From Polaribacter pectinis (GTDB taxonomy: Bacteria; Bacteroidota; Bacteroidia; Flavobacteriales; Flavobacteriaceae), in the NCBI RefSeq assembly GCF_014352875.1, contig NZ_CP060695.1:1767501-1831500 (forward strand): a stretch of DNA of 64,000 nucleotides, written 5' to 3'. Below are positions 43,576 through 53,040 of this stretch, piece by piece. How positions within the stretch are numbered: position 1 is the stretch's first letter; every line of letters begins with the position of its first letter. The notes under the pieces are model-generated. The model ran no database searches. It was given only the letters and a program-made list of their open reading frames with translations, and was not told the origin of the DNA. The position numbers were made by a program, and so were the translations under genes.

Positions 43576-43620
43576 TAAGCAACCAAAATTAAAGTTATAT
43601 TTTTAAACTAAATCGATTTT

Positions 43621-45129
43621 ATGAGATATTTGTTAGGTTTTCTTATTTTTATTGTATTAATTTTTACAACTTCATGTAGAAAAAACTTTGATACAATTCC
43701 TAGTTTTGGCAATTTAGAATTCTCTAAAGACACTGTTTTTTTAGATACTATTTTCTCTAATATTGGTTCATCTACCTATAATTTAAAAGTATATAACAGA
43801 GGAAATAAAAGTATTACAATTCCTAAAATTGAATTAGAAAATGGAATTTCTTCTAATTATAGATTAAACGTAGACGGAATTCCTGGTAAAGAATTTATTG
43901 ACATAGATATTTTAGCAAAAGACAGTATATATGTTTTTGTGGAAACTACGATAGATGCAAATAATGTTCCTAACCCATTATATACAGATAGAATATTGTT
44001 TGATAATGGTAATAATAAACAAGATGTAGATCTGGTTACTTTAGTGCAAGATGCCAACTTTATTTTTCCCGGAAAAGACCCAATATCAATGAAAATTGAT
44101 AGTCTAACTTTAAATGGAGAACCAACTACAATTAAAGGTCGTTTTTTATCTGATACAGAACTTACTTTTACAAACGCAAAACCAACTGTAATTTATGGTT
44201 ATGCAGCTGTACCTTCTAATAAAACATTAACTATTGAAGCTGGTGCAAAAGTCCATTTTCATAATAATTCTGGTTTAATTATAGAAGATAAAGCAACCTT
44301 AATTGTAAATGGAACTTTAACCGAAAAAGTAATTTTTGAAGGAGATAGATTAGAACATGGATTTAGCGAAATACCTGGGCAATGGGGTACAATTTGGATG
44401 CGTCCTGGAAGTAAAGACAACGAAATAAAACACGCGCAAATTAAAAACGGAATTATCGGAATTTTAATTGATAGTATTGGTGCTACCTCTACTCCAACTT
44501 TAAAGTTACAAAACACAGAAATTTACAACCATTCTAACTATGGTATTCTTGCCAGAGAAACCAATATTGAGGCACACAATGTTGTTATTGGTTCTGCTGG
44601 GCAAGCATCTTTAGCTGCAACAGTTGGCGGAACTTACAATTTTACACACAGTACTTTCGCAAACTTTTGGAACAACGGAATTAGACAATTACCAGCTGTT
44701 TTAGTAAATAATCATTTTACTTATGTAAACAATAACGGACAAGAAATTACGGAAACTAGAGATTTAAAAACAGCTAATTTTACCAATTGTATTTTTGATG
44801 GTAATAATGGTTTTGAGCTCTTTTTTGATAAAATTGATGGAAGTTTATTCAACTATTCAGTTAGCAATAGCTTAATAAAATACAGTCCTTCTAGTGAAGA
44901 ATTAAAGAACAATCCACAAATGGATTTTACAAACACAGCTTTTTATCAAGACATCATTGCAAACGGAAATCCTAATTTTAGAGATACTCAAAAAGAAGAT
45001 TTTATAATTGGCGAAAAAAGTGATGCAATAAACAAAGCTGCACCAACTTCTTTTTCTGAAGATATTTTAGGTATAAATAGAACTGCTGCTCCAGATATTG
45101 GTGCATATCAGCATATTATTTTTGATTAA
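43621..45129 (+). CDS. Lipoprotein with right-handed beta-helix region
   Basis: 502 residues. The signal LLGFLIFIVLIFTTSCRKNF has a lipobox. An Ig/ASH-like N-terminal domain (FLDTIFSNIGSSTYNLKVYN) is followed by parallel beta-helix type sequence (NKTLTIEAGAKVHFHNNSGL, EDKATLIVNGTLTEKVIFEG, then IKHAQIKNGIIGILIDSIG). It ends INRTAAPDIGAYQHI, like polymorphic outer-membrane beta-helix proteins. No catalytic residues can be assigned. Probably surface exposed, and co-transcribed with the cyclotransferase. Confidence 0.8.
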   Translation: MRYLLGFLIFIVLIFTTSCRKNFDTIPSFGNLEFSKDTVFLDTIFSNIGSSTYNLKVYNRGNKSITIPKIELENGISSNYRLNVDGIPGKEFIDIDILAKDSIYVFVETTIDANNVPNPLYTDRILFDNGNNKQDVDLVTLVQDANFIFPGKDPISMKIDSLTLNGEPTTIKGRFLSDTELTFTNAKPTVIYGYAAVPSNKTLTIEAGAKVHFHNNSGLIIEDKATLIVNGTLTEKVIFEGDRLEHGFSEIPGQWGTIWMRPGSKDNEIKHAQIKNGIIGILIDSIGATSTPTLKLQNTEIYNHSNYGILARETNIEAHNVVIGSAGQASLAATVGGTYNFTHSTFANFWNNGIRQLPAVLVNNHFTYVNNNGQEITETRDLKTANFTNCIFDGNNGFELFFDKIDGSLFNYSVSNSLIKYSPSSEELKNNPQMDFTNTAFYQDIIANGNPNFRDTQKEDFIIGEKSDAINKAAPTSFSEDILGINRTAAPDIGAYQHIIFD

Positions 45130-45328
45130 TATCAGATTCTAAATTCTTTTTCTTTCTATAATTCATTAAAAATATACCAGCAAGTACTGTCCATAGGATT
45201 CTGTATGTCCAAATATTTATTTCATAATTAAATATTGTTTCCACAGTCTTATCACCAACAAATGATAGTACAACATTTAGTATTGCTACAATCATGAAAA
45301 ATAAATCCCAATTTTTATTTTTTAACAT
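45116..45328 (-). CDS. Small two-segment membrane protein
   Basis: 70 residues with two hydrophobic segments (LFFMIVAILNVVLSFVG and IWTYRILWTVLAGIFLMN) and a charged tail (YRKKKNLESDINQK). It overlaps the preceding convergent gene by 14 bp at their 3' ends and lies 15 bp downstream of nothing else on its strand except the amidohydrolase, which ends at 45344 before it would begin transcription of this frame only if read upstream. The balanced membrane topology suggests a real gene. Function unknown. Confidence 0.5.
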   Translation of the reverse strand: MLKNKNWDLFFMIVAILNVVLSFVGDKTVETIFNYEINIWTYRILWTVLAGIFLMNYRKKKNLESDINQK

Positions 45329-45343
45329 TCTTTATATTTTTAT

Positions 45344-46618
45344 TTATTTCTTATAAACCACTCCATTTTTCATCACAAAAACAACACTTTCCATTGTAGA
45401 AATAATTTTTGTTGGATCATTATCCACAGCAATAATATCTGCATAAAAACCTTTTTGTATTTGTCCAATTTCGTTTTCCATTTTTAATAACATAGCATTT
45501 GTAATGGTTGCAGATTGAATCGTTTCCATAGCTGGCATTCCTGCTTCTACCATAAAACCAAACTCTTTTCCATTAACACCATGTTTAAAAACTCCAGCAT
45601 CTGTACCAAATGCAATTCCTACTCCTTTTTTATAAGCTTTAGCAAAAGTACCTTGAATTTGAGGACCAACAGCCAAGGCTTTTGGAACTACAATTTCAGG
45701 ATAAAATCCTGCAATTTTTGCTTTTTCTGCAACTTCTTTTCCTGCAGTAATTGTTGGTACTAAATATGCGTCATGTTTTTTCATGAGTTCCATTGTTTTA
45801 TCACTCATGTAAGTTCCATGTTCAATCGTTTTTACACCACCAATAATTGCTCTTTGCATTCCTACATCTCCATGTGCATGAGCTGCAACATGCATTCCAT
45901 AATCTTTAGCAGTTTCACAAATTGCTTTTATCTCTTCTATTGTAAATTGCGGATTATCACCAGATTTAGCAACACTTAAAACACCACCTGTTGCAGTTAT
46001 TTTTATACAATCTGCTCCATTTTTGTAACGCTGTCTTACTGCTTTTTTAGCATCTTCTACAGAGTTTACAACACCTTCTTTTGGACCTGGATTTCCTATT
46101 AATTTTCTACTACTTCCATTTGTAGGATCTGCATGACCACCAGTTGTTGCTAAAGATTTACCGGCTGTAAAAACTCTTGGCCCTGGAATATCTCCTGCGT
46201 TAATAGCATTCCTTAAAGAAATATTTACACCAGAACCGCCTAAATCTCTAACAGTTGTAAATCCATTTTTTAGTGTTAATTCTGCAAATTTCACTGAATT
46301 ATAAGCAACATCTGCTTCATTTAAAATGTATTTTTTAATTCTTGTTTTATTATCATATTCCATTTCTAAATGAACATGCATATCAATTAAACCAGGCATT
46401 ACAACCTTATCTCGTAAATCTATTAAGTTGCCACCTTTTGGCATTATATAACCATCTATAACATCGGCAATTTTATTTCCTTTTACTACAATTGTTTTTT
46501 CCGAAGAAATGTTTCCTGATTTGGTATCAATCAACTTTCCACATAAAATATAAGATGTTTGTGCAATTGAATTCTGTATAAAAAGTAGTCCAAAAAAAAG
46601 TAAAAGTAATTTTCTCAT
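45344..46618 (-). CDS. Secreted amidohydrolase-family protein
   Basis: 424 residues with a signal peptide (MRKLLLLFFGLLFIQNSIAQ). The metal-dependent hydrolase motif is VMPGLIDMHVHLEMEYDN (HxH). Later ligands lie in CIKITATGGVLSVAKSGD (carboxylated-Lys position), GMHVAAHAHGDVGMQRAI, KTIEHGTYMS and IAFGTDAGVFKHG. It belongs to the imidazolonepropionase/prolidase-like amidohydrolases. Periplasmic dipeptides or cyclic amides are likely substrates, but the substrate cannot be fixed. Confidence 0.88.
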   Translation of the reverse strand: MRKLLLLFFGLLFIQNSIAQTSYILCGKLIDTKSGNISSEKTIVVKGNKIADVIDGYIMPKGGNLIDLRDKVVMPGLIDMHVHLEMEYDNKTRIKKYILNEADVAYNSVKFAELTLKNGFTTVRDLGGSGVNISLRNAINAGDIPGPRVFTAGKSLATTGGHADPTNGSSRKLIGNPGPKEGVVNSVEDAKKAVRQRYKNGADCIKITATGGVLSVAKSGDNPQFTIEEIKAICETAKDYGMHVAAHAHGDVGMQRAIIGGVKTIEHGTYMSDKTMELMKKHDAYLVPTITAGKEVAEKAKIAGFYPEIVVPKALAVGPQIQGTFAKAYKKGVGIAFGTDAGVFKHGVNGKEFGFMVEAGMPAMETIQSATITNAMLLKMENEIGQIQKGFYADIIAVDNDPTKIISTMESVVFVMKNGVVYKK

Positions 46619-46683
46619 TTGTTAAGATTTTGACTTTAAATGTATGAAAAATTGAGTAGATTGCTAACTTTAAATTTCAGAAT

Positions 46684-47364
46684 ATGAAAAACGTTGTTAT
46701 CACTGGAACAAGCAGAGGAATTGGTTTTGAGTTAGCAAAAATGTTTGCTAAAAATGATTGTAGAGTTTTAGCATTATCTAGAAACACTAAACCTTTAGAT
46801 GATTTTAATCATAAAAATATTACTACAATTTCTGTTGATTTATCACTTGCGGAAGACATAAAAAAAGCTGTTAGTTTCGTAAATTCTAACTGGAAAAAAG
46901 TAGATATTTTAGTTAATAATGCCGGCAAATTAATAAACAAACCTTTTACGGAATTAACTTCAGAAGATTTTTTAGAAGTATATAAAATAAATGTTTTTGC
47001 AGTAGCAGAATTAACAAAGAATTTAATTCCATTTTTACAAAAAGAGAGTCATGTTGTTACCGTTAGTTCTATGGGAGGAATTCAAGGAAGTATGAAGTTC
47101 CCTGGATTGGCTGCTTACAGTTCTGCAAAAGGGGCTGTTATTACATTATCAGAATTATTAGCAGAAGAATATAAAGAACAACAAATTGCATTTAATGTTT
47201 TAGCTTTAGGAGCTGTACAAACAGAAATGCTTGAAGAAGCTTTCCCTGGTTATAAAGCACCACTTTCTGCAACAGAAATGGCAGATTACATATACAATTT
47301 TGCGTTAACAGGAAACAAATTTTATAACGGAAAAGTGTTACAAGTTTCTTCTTCTACACCTTAA
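46684..47364 (+). CDS. SDR-family oxidoreductase
   Basis: 226 residues, classical short-chain dehydrogenase. NVVITGTSRGIGFELAKMFA is the TGxxxGIG cofactor site, ILVNNAGKLINKPF the NNAG motif, and VVTVSSMGGIQGSM with AAYSSAKGAVITLSELL the Ser/Tyr/Lys catalytic set (YSSAK). The substrate is unknown. A TAACTTTA box upstream is one mismatch from the -7 consensus. Followed by the SprT-like gene after 14 bp. Confidence 0.88.
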   Translation: MKNVVITGTSRGIGFELAKMFAKNDCRVLALSRNTKPLDDFNHKNITTISVDLSLAEDIKKAVSFVNSNWKKVDILVNNAGKLINKPFTELTSEDFLEVYKINVFAVAELTKNLIPFLQKESHVVTVSSMGGIQGSMKFPGLAAYSSAKGAVITLSELLAEEYKEQQIAFNVLALGAVQTEMLEEAFPGYKAPLSATEMADYIYNFALTGNKFYNGKVLQVSSSTP

Positions 47365-47378
47365 ATTGCAAGAAAAAA

Positions 47379-47972
47379 TTGAGTTTACATTATCAAGATT
47401 TCGTTCCAAAAAAAGCAATTCCTTTTATTCAATTTTTAATTGATGAGCATAATTTCACTTTAAAAATTGTAAATCAAAGGCAAACCAAACATGGAGATTT
47501 TAGAAGTTTGCCAAATGGCACGTTTCAAATTACAGTAAACAATAATTTAAACAAATATCAGTTTCTATTAACGTTAGTTCATGAAATTGCACATCACGTT
47601 ACACATCAGAAATTTGGTAGAGTTCAGCCTCATGGCAAAGAATGGAAAACCGTTTTTCAGCACTTAATGCTGCCATTTTTACACCCAGAAATTTATCCGA
47701 AAGAAATATTACCATACCTAGCTAATTATTTAAAAAATCCAAAAGCAAGTACAGATGCAGATGTTAATTTATCGTTAGTTTTAAAAGGTAATGTGGCAGA
47801 AACCGGAAAGAACTTTATCTTTGATATTCCTTTTGGAAGTTTATTTATTTTTAAAAATACAATTTATAAAAGAGGAAATAAACGCAGAACAAGATTTGAA
47901 TGTTTGAATATGAGCAACAAAAAAGTGTACTTATTCAATCAAAATGTAGAGATAGAAAGATATGACAAATAA
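47379..47972 (+). CDS. SprT-like zinc metallopeptidase
   Basis: 197 residues. LTLVHEIAHHVTHQKFGR carries the HExxH zinc site, and PHGKEWKTVFQHLMLPFL the third-ligand helix typical of SprT-like domains. The C-terminus resembles a degenerate zinc ribbon without cysteine pairs. The start is TTG (MSLHYQDFVPKK), because no in-frame ATG precedes the conserved region. It overlaps manC by 11 bp. It may act on DNA-protein crosslinks by analogy with SPRTN, but bacterial members are uncharacterised. Confidence 0.82.
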   Translation: MSLHYQDFVPKKAIPFIQFLIDEHNFTLKIVNQRQTKHGDFRSLPNGTFQITVNNNLNKYQFLLTLVHEIAHHVTHQKFGRVQPHGKEWKTVFQHLMLPFLHPEIYPKEILPYLANYLKNPKASTDADVNLSLVLKGNVAETGKNFIFDIPFGSLFIFKNTIYKRGNKRRTRFECLNMSNKKVYLFNQNVEIERYDK

Positions 47973-49044
47973 TAAAAATTACTACGCCGTAATTATGGCT
48001 GGTGGAGTTGGTTCTCGATTCTGGCCAATGAGCACAAGTTCTTTTCCAAAACAATTTCATGACATGCTAGGTGTTGGACAAAGTTTAATTCAACGTACTT
48101 TCGAAAGAATTAACGATTTAGTTCCTTCTAAAAACATATTAATTGCTACCAATGAACGTTATGAGGATTTGGTTTTAGAGCAGTTACCCAAAACATCAAA
48201 AAATCAACTATTACTAGAACCCGCAATGAGAAATACAGCTCCTTGTATTTTGTATGCAGCTTTAAAAATATACAACCAAAACCCAGATGCGGTAATTTTA
48301 GTTGCACCTTCTGATCATTGGATAGATGATGAACATGAATTTACCAAAAATATTAAAACTTCTTTTAATGCTTGTGCAGAGAAAGACATTTTAATGACAT
48401 TAGGTATTCAACCAGATAATCCTAATACTGGTTATGGTTATATTCAGTTTGAAAAAGAAGCTTCACAAATAAAAAAGGTAAAAAACTTTACTGAAAAACC
48501 AAATTTAGAAACTGCTGAAAAGTTTTTAGAAAGTGGAGATTACCTATGGAATGCAGGAATTTTTGTTTGGTCTGCTAAAAGTATTATAAAAGCTTTTAAA
48601 AATTCTTTACCAGAAATGGTTGATACTTTAGATGATGGAAACAATGTGTATAATACAGATTTTGAAGATGATTTTATAAAAAATAATTACGAAAAATGTG
48701 AAAACATTTCTATTGATTTTGGAATCATGGAAAAAGCTAAAAATGTACATGTATTACCAGTAGATTTCGGGTGGAATGATTTAGGAACTTGGGGTTCTTT
48801 ATACAATAAATTAGAAAAAGACGAAGCCAAAAATGCGGTAGTTGGTGCAAATACTATTTTTAGAGACGCCAATGGAAACATGATTAGAACACAATCTGGA
48901 AAGAAAGTTGTTATACAGGGTTTAAGTAATTATATTATTGTTGAAAAAGAAGATGTTCTTTTAATTTGTCCGAAGGAAAGTGAACAAGATATAAAACAAA
49001 TTACAAAAGAAGTAAAAGATACTTTTGGTGATAAATTTGTGTAA
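47962..49044 (+). CDS. manC: Mannose-1-phosphate guanylyltransferase
   Basis: Makes GDP-mannose for glycans and exopolysaccharide. 360 residues. The nucleotidyltransferase signature is VIMAGGVGSRFWPMSTSSFP; LLEPAMRNTAPCILYAAL and LVAPSDHWIDDEHEFTKNI follow, then VDFGWNDLGTWGSLYNKLEK. There is no C-terminal phosphomannose isomerase domain (bifunctional forms are about 480 aa), so it is the monofunctional type. Coupled to the SprT-like gene. Confidence 0.93.
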   Translation: MTNNKNYYAVIMAGGVGSRFWPMSTSSFPKQFHDMLGVGQSLIQRTFERINDLVPSKNILIATNERYEDLVLEQLPKTSKNQLLLEPAMRNTAPCILYAALKIYNQNPDAVILVAPSDHWIDDEHEFTKNIKTSFNACAEKDILMTLGIQPDNPNTGYGYIQFEKEASQIKKVKNFTEKPNLETAEKFLESGDYLWNAGIFVWSAKSIIKAFKNSLPEMVDTLDDGNNVYNTDFEDDFIKNNYEKCENISIDFGIMEKAKNVHVLPVDFGWNDLGTWGSLYNKLEKDEAKNAVVGANTIFRDANGNMIRTQSGKKVVIQGLSNYIIVEKEDVLLICPKESEQDIKQITKEVKDTFGDKFV

Positions 49045-49064
49045 AAAAAGAAAAGTTTATAAAT

Positions 49065-49096
49065 AAAAAAGCCCCTTTTAATTAAGGAGCTTTTTT
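49065..49096. terminator. Terminator between manC and the DUF389 gene
   Basis: Stem AAAAAAGCCCCTT / AAGGAGCTTTTTT with one C-A mismatch and a TTAATT loop. Convergent genes end 21 bp and 13 bp away, so it can serve both strands. Confidence 0.75.
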
Positions 49097-49108
49097 ATTT
49101 ATATTATG

Positions 49109-50581
49109 TTAATAATCTCTTCTAATAAAAAGAGTATCTAATTCCATTTCTTTCTGTAACCAATTTCTTAATTCTTTCTCTTTTGGTCTTATAATGCTGT
49201 CTTTCAATTTAGTATTCCACTTAATAGCTACAACAGGAATAGTATCAATTTTAATAAAATCTTTAGATGATAATTTTTGAGCAAAACTTATTTGCTCTAT
49301 ATCTATATATCTAATTTTAGCATCTTTAGCAATTCTACTAAAAGCAATTACTTTTTTATTTTTATTCAGGGCATCCTGTTCTATTCTATTATTTAAACTA
49401 GATATTGTCTCTTGTAAATCTGCAATTTGTTTATGTAAGCCTGCAATAATATTCTTACTTTCTTGAAGTTCTTCTCGCTTTTCTTTATAAGCAGTAGTTA
49501 TTAATTCAAAACTTTTGGTATCACTTCCTTTAATTTTAATCTCAAAATCTTTAATTTTTTGATAATTAATATTATTGTTTAATTGATTTTTTAGAATATT
49601 TCTCTCACCTTCAGAAACTTCATTAAAAAAGTTTAGGCTAATTTCTTTTTTTTCAGTGTTGTAAGAATTATCCATCAATTGAAAATTAGGAATAGTTTTT
49701 ACTTCATTTTTAATAAAATTATTAACCTGTGTTTTTACTTGATTTTCATTAAAAACACTTAAAAAAGTAAAAATTGCAGGAATCATTACTGCTAGACCAA
49801 CAACTGTGGCAATGGTAGAATACCTTTTTCTTTTAGCCGCATTTGCATATTTATGCATTGGAAAACGTAAAAGCTTTAATACTAGAAAAGTTGCAAGGGC
49901 AATAAAAATGGTATTAATTGTAAACAAATACATAGCACCAAAAAAGTAAGCAAAATTACCTTTTGCTAAACCATAACCAGCTGTACATAAAGGTGGCATT
50001 AAGGCTGTTGCAATAGCAACTCCAAAAATTACAGAAGCAACAGTTCCTTTTTTAGTTCTTGCAACCATTAAAGCTAAACCACCAAAGAATGCAATTAAAA
50101 CATCTCTAATATCTGGACTAACTCTACCTAATAACTCTGAATTATCTTCACTTAAGGGAAAGAAATAAAAGAATAAAAATGAAGCAAATAAACTTAAGCC
50201 AATCATTACACCTAAATTGGTTAATGATTTTTTAAAAGTATTAATATCGTTTAAAGCAAAAGACATTCCTATTCCTAAAATAGGCCCCATTAAAGGAGAA
50301 ATTAACATAGCTCCAATAACAACAGCTGTTGAATTAGCATTTAACCCAATAGACGCCACAAAGACTGCGAAAATAAGAATCCATGCTGTAGCCCCCTTAA
50401 AAGGAATATCGGCTTTTATAGCCTCTATAGTAGCTTCTTGATCAGTATCATCTCTGAAATCGAAAAGTTCTATTAAAAATTTTTTAAGGTTTTCTACAAG
50501 TCCTTTTGCATCTTCTTGAATATTCTGCTTAGAATCTTCTGGTGGATGTGGCTTTATATTTTTCTCTATATCTTCTTCCAT
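49109..50581 (-). CDS. DUF389 membrane protein with C-terminal coiled coil
   Basis: 490 residues. After a charged N-terminus, the DUF389 membrane domain (about residues 60-275) has six to seven segments: FKGATAWILIFAVFVASIGL, NSTAVVIGAMLISPLMGPIL and ALMVARTKKGTVASVIFGV. The C-terminal 200 residues are soluble and include a coiled coil (KNIIAGLHKQIADLQETISS). TIGR00341-type proteins have no proven function. The AMLISPLMGPI loop is the most conserved part. Monocistronic. Confidence 0.85.
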   Translation of the reverse strand: MEEDIEKNIKPHPPEDSKQNIQEDAKGLVENLKKFLIELFDFRDDTDQEATIEAIKADIPFKGATAWILIFAVFVASIGLNANSTAVVIGAMLISPLMGPILGIGMSFALNDINTFKKSLTNLGVMIGLSLFASFLFFYFFPLSEDNSELLGRVSPDIRDVLIAFFGGLALMVARTKKGTVASVIFGVAIATALMPPLCTAGYGLAKGNFAYFFGAMYLFTINTIFIALATFLVLKLLRFPMHKYANAAKRKRYSTIATVVGLAVMIPAIFTFLSVFNENQVKTQVNNFIKNEVKTIPNFQLMDNSYNTEKKEISLNFFNEVSEGERNILKNQLNNNINYQKIKDFEIKIKGSDTKSFELITTAYKEKREELQESKNIIAGLHKQIADLQETISSLNNRIEQDALNKNKKVIAFSRIAKDAKIRYIDIEQISFAQKLSSKDFIKIDTIPVVAIKWNTKLKDSIIRPKEKELRNWLQKEMELDTLFIRRDY

Positions 50582-50644
50582 TCTTTACACTTTTAGAACA
50601 TTGGAAAGATACAAAAAAAGATGTCTGAAAAATAATTTGATTTG

Positions 50645-51181
50645 TTATTGAAAAAATATTTCATCAATTTCTAACTTAAATTTTTGAGCTTTTTTATTTC
50701 CTATTAAAAAAGCAATTTGATCTATTTTATTGGAAGAAAAATCACCTATATTTAGCTTTACACCTCTAAAAGCTGGATACATTTCAGAAAGAGTTATTTT
50801 AATTGTTTGCCATTTTCCGTTTGTTTCAAAAGTTGAAATGTAAGAATGCTTATTTAATTTATCGTCTTTAAGTCTAAATTGGTATTTTTTTCCATCTCCT
50901 TTTACTTTTAAAACAATGAATTTGTACCCTTCTGTCTCCTTTGATTTAAAATCATATCTTAAAGATGAAAAACCTCCATTATTCTCCAAAGAAACAAGAC
51001 CCGAAAATTCTCCATTACCGTCTTTGTTAATTTTAAAACTTCCGTTAGACTTTCCTCCCATAACAACATCATCAACAACTTTCCATTGATAAATATCTGA
51101 ACTAGTATTAAAATCAAAAATAGTTTTGTTAGAGTCGTTCATAAAAATAAATGCTAAGACTATAATATAAAATTTGTTCAT
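50645..51181 (-). CDS. CIA30-family protein
   Basis: 178 residues with an N-terminal signal-like segment (NKFYIIVLAFIFMND). The CIA30 (complex I intermediate-associated protein 30) domain follows: WKVVDDVVMGGKSNGSFKIN, FSGLVSLENNGGFSSLRYD and VKGDGKKYQFRLKDD. Its carbohydrate-binding-like fold is shared with NADH dehydrogenase assembly factors, but in bacteria the role is unknown. Signal peptide cleavage is uncertain, as no clear AxA site is seen. Confidence 0.85.
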   Translation of the reverse strand: MNKFYIIVLAFIFMNDSNKTIFDFNTSSDIYQWKVVDDVVMGGKSNGSFKINKDGNGEFSGLVSLENNGGFSSLRYDFKSKETEGYKFIVLKVKGDGKKYQFRLKDDKLNKHSYISTFETNGKWQTIKITLSEMYPAFRGVKLNIGDFSSNKIDQIAFLIGNKKAQKFKLEIDEIFFQ

Positions 51182-51255
51182 ATTTATTAGAAAAATATAA
51201 AAACAAAAGTATCTATTAAATTAGATTTTGACTGTTGAAGTATTGTTAAAAATAA

Positions 51256-51283
51256 AAAACTCCACACAAATGTGTGGAGTTTT
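51256..51283 (-). terminator. Terminator of tRNA-Lys
   Basis: Stem AAAACTCCACACA / TGTGTGGAGTTTT with a 2-nt AA loop, directly after the tRNA 3' end on the minus strand. Confidence 0.85.
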
Positions 51284-51285
51284 AG

Positions 51286-51358
51286 TGACCGGGCTGGGGC
51301 TCGAACCCAGGACCCTCTCCTTAAAAGGGAGATGCTCTACCAACTGAGCTACCAGGTC
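51286..51358 (-). tRNA. tRNA-Lys (anticodon TTT)
   Basis: 73 nt. Acceptor stem GACCTGG / CCCGGTC (one G-T pair), D-arm GCTCAGTTGGTAGAGC, anticodon stem TCTCC / GGAGA with loop CTTTTAA (TTT at 34-36), and T-arm GGGTTCGAGCCC all fold. The discriminator is A, and CCA is not encoded, as usual in Bacteroidota. Confidence 0.97.
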
Positions 51359-51420
51359 ATTCTTTTTCGTTTTAGCGGGTGCAAATATATACCTTATTTT
51401 CAATAAAACAAATATCTTAA

Positions 51421-52188
51421 CTACTTTATTTCATTTAAATATGCTTCTCTAACTTTTTTGAATAAGTTAGAAGAATACACAAAATCTACAACTGCCTCAT
51501 TATCAGTTTTAAATATCTCACTACTGCTTCCCTCCCATGCTTTTCTACCATTCTTTAAAAAAAGTATTTTTTCTCCAATTTCCATTACAGAATTCATATC
51601 ATGCGTATTAATTACTGTTGTAATTTGATATTCATCTGTAATTTCTTGAATTAATTTATCAATTACAATTGCAGTTTGAGGATCTAAACCAGAGTTAGGC
51701 TCATCACAAAATAGATATTTAGGTTTCATAACAATTGCTCTTGCAATAGCTACTCTTTTTTGCATTCCACCAGATAATTCTGCAGGAAACTTATCATTAG
51801 AATCTTCTAAATTAACTCTGTTCAAAACAAAATTTACACGCTCTAACATTTCTTTTCGAGATTGCTTGGTAAACATCTTTAAAGGAAACATTACGTTTTC
51901 CTCTACAGTTTGAGAATCAAACAAAGCACTTCCTTGAAAGACCATTCCTATTTCTTGTCTCCATTGTCTTCTTTCTTCAAGATTTAATTTTGTGTTTATT
52001 CTTCCATCAAAAGAAATTGTGCCTTCTTCTGGAGTATGTAAACCTATGAGAGATTTTAAGAAAACTGTTTTTCCAGATCCACTTTGTCCAATAATTAAAC
52101 TTGTTTTTCCGGGCTCAAAACTAGTTGATATACCTTTTAAAACTTTAACTTCTCCAAAACCTTTATGTAAATTTTCTACTTCTATCAT
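51421..52188 (-). CDS. ABC transporter ATP-binding protein (MlaF-like)
   Basis: 255 residues. Walker A GQSGSGKTVFLKSLIG, signature AELSGGMQKRVAIARAIVMK, and Walker B YLFCDEPNSGLDP with the following TTVINTHDMNSVMEIG. The LSGGMQKR signature and DEPNSGLDP are typical of MlaF/Ttg2A in phospholipid transport between membranes. It pairs with the permease gene 1 bp upstream. MlaD, MlaB and MlaC are not adjacent. Confidence 0.92.
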   Translation of the reverse strand: MIEVENLHKGFGEVKVLKGISTSFEPGKTSLIIGQSGSGKTVFLKSLIGLHTPEEGTISFDGRINTKLNLEERRQWRQEIGMVFQGSALFDSQTVEENVMFPLKMFTKQSRKEMLERVNFVLNRVNLEDSNDKFPAELSGGMQKRVAIARAIVMKPKYLFCDEPNSGLDPQTAIVIDKLIQEITDEYQITTVINTHDMNSVMEIGEKILFLKNGRKAWEGSSSEIFKTDNEAVVDFVYSSNLFKKVREAYLNEIK

Positions 52189-52189
52189 T

Positions 52190-52930
52190 TTATGTCAATA
52201 GCATTTCTGTTAAAATATAATTTACTACAACTATTAAAACCGTGGTCCAAACAACTGCTTGTGTACTGGCTTTACCCACAGCAATAGAACCTCCTTTTAC
52301 ATAATAACCATGAAAAGATGGCACAGTGGCTATTAAAAAGGCAAAAACCAATGTTTTAATCATTGCATACTGAACTAAAAAAGGATTGAATGTGGTTTGA
52401 ATTCCAATTATATAATCTGTAGCTGTAAATAAACCAGATAAAACTCCTGCAACCCAACCTCCAAAAATTCCTAAAATCATTGCTAATGCAATTAAAAAAG
52501 GATAGAAAAAGACAGTAGCAATAACTTTAGGCAATACTAAAAAACTTATGGAGTTTATACCCATAACATCTAATGCATCTATTTGTTCTGTAACTCGCAT
52601 AGAACCAATACTCGAAGTTATATAAGAACCTACTTTACCTGCTAAAATAATTGAACAAAATGTAGGCGCAAATTCTAAAATTATAGATCGTTTTGCCGCA
52701 AACCCGATTAAAGATTTAGGGATAAATGGGCTGTCTAAATTTAAGGCAGTTTGTAAAGCAATTACTCCTCCAATAAAAAAGGAAATAAACATAACAATAC
52801 CTAATGACTTTAAACCAAGTTCTTCAATCTCTTTTAACAATGATTCATAAAAAACCCTACCTTTTTGAGGTTTTTTAAAAACTTGCCCTAACATTGCAAA
52901 GTATTTACCAATATCTTCTAGATATTTCAT
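52190..52930 (-). CDS. ABC transporter permease (MlaE-like)
   Basis: 246 residues with five to six membrane segments. FISFFIGGVIALQTALNL, GSYITSSIGSMRVTEQIDAL and DVMGINSISFLVLPKVIATV are the MlaE/YrbE pattern (AELGTMRVTEQIDAL equivalent). It works with the MlaF-like ATPase in trafficking outer-membrane phospholipids. Probably the first gene of a two-gene operon; the ATPase gene begins 1 bp after its stop codon. Confidence 0.93.
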   Translation of the reverse strand: MKYLEDIGKYFAMLGQVFKKPQKGRVFYESLLKEIEELGLKSLGIVMFISFFIGGVIALQTALNLDSPFIPKSLIGFAAKRSIILEFAPTFCSIILAGKVGSYITSSIGSMRVTEQIDALDVMGINSISFLVLPKVIATVFFYPFLIALAMILGIFGGWVAGVLSGLFTATDYIIGIQTTFNPFLVQYAMIKTLVFAFLIATVPSFHGYYVKGGSIAVGKASTQAVVWTTVLIVVVNYILTEMLLT

Positions 52931-53005
52931 TCAATTTAATTTTATGCTAAAGTATTAAAATATGAATAAAAAAGAGTTAATTTATAAGTATCAAAATAAA
53001 ATAAT

Positions 53006-53013
53006 TACTTTTG
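53006..53013 (+). promoter_or_regulatory. -7 box (TACTTTTG) of pafA
   Basis: Exact TAnnTTTG match, 27 bp before the pafA start codon. Confidence 0.6.
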
Positions 53014-53040
53014 AAGTATAAATAATTATTCTTATTAAAA

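Noticed and set aside
51221..51403. Open frame of 60 codons across the tRNA-Lys region
   Set aside because: It is a translation of the tRNA-Lys gene and its terminator; the tRNA explains the sequence fully.
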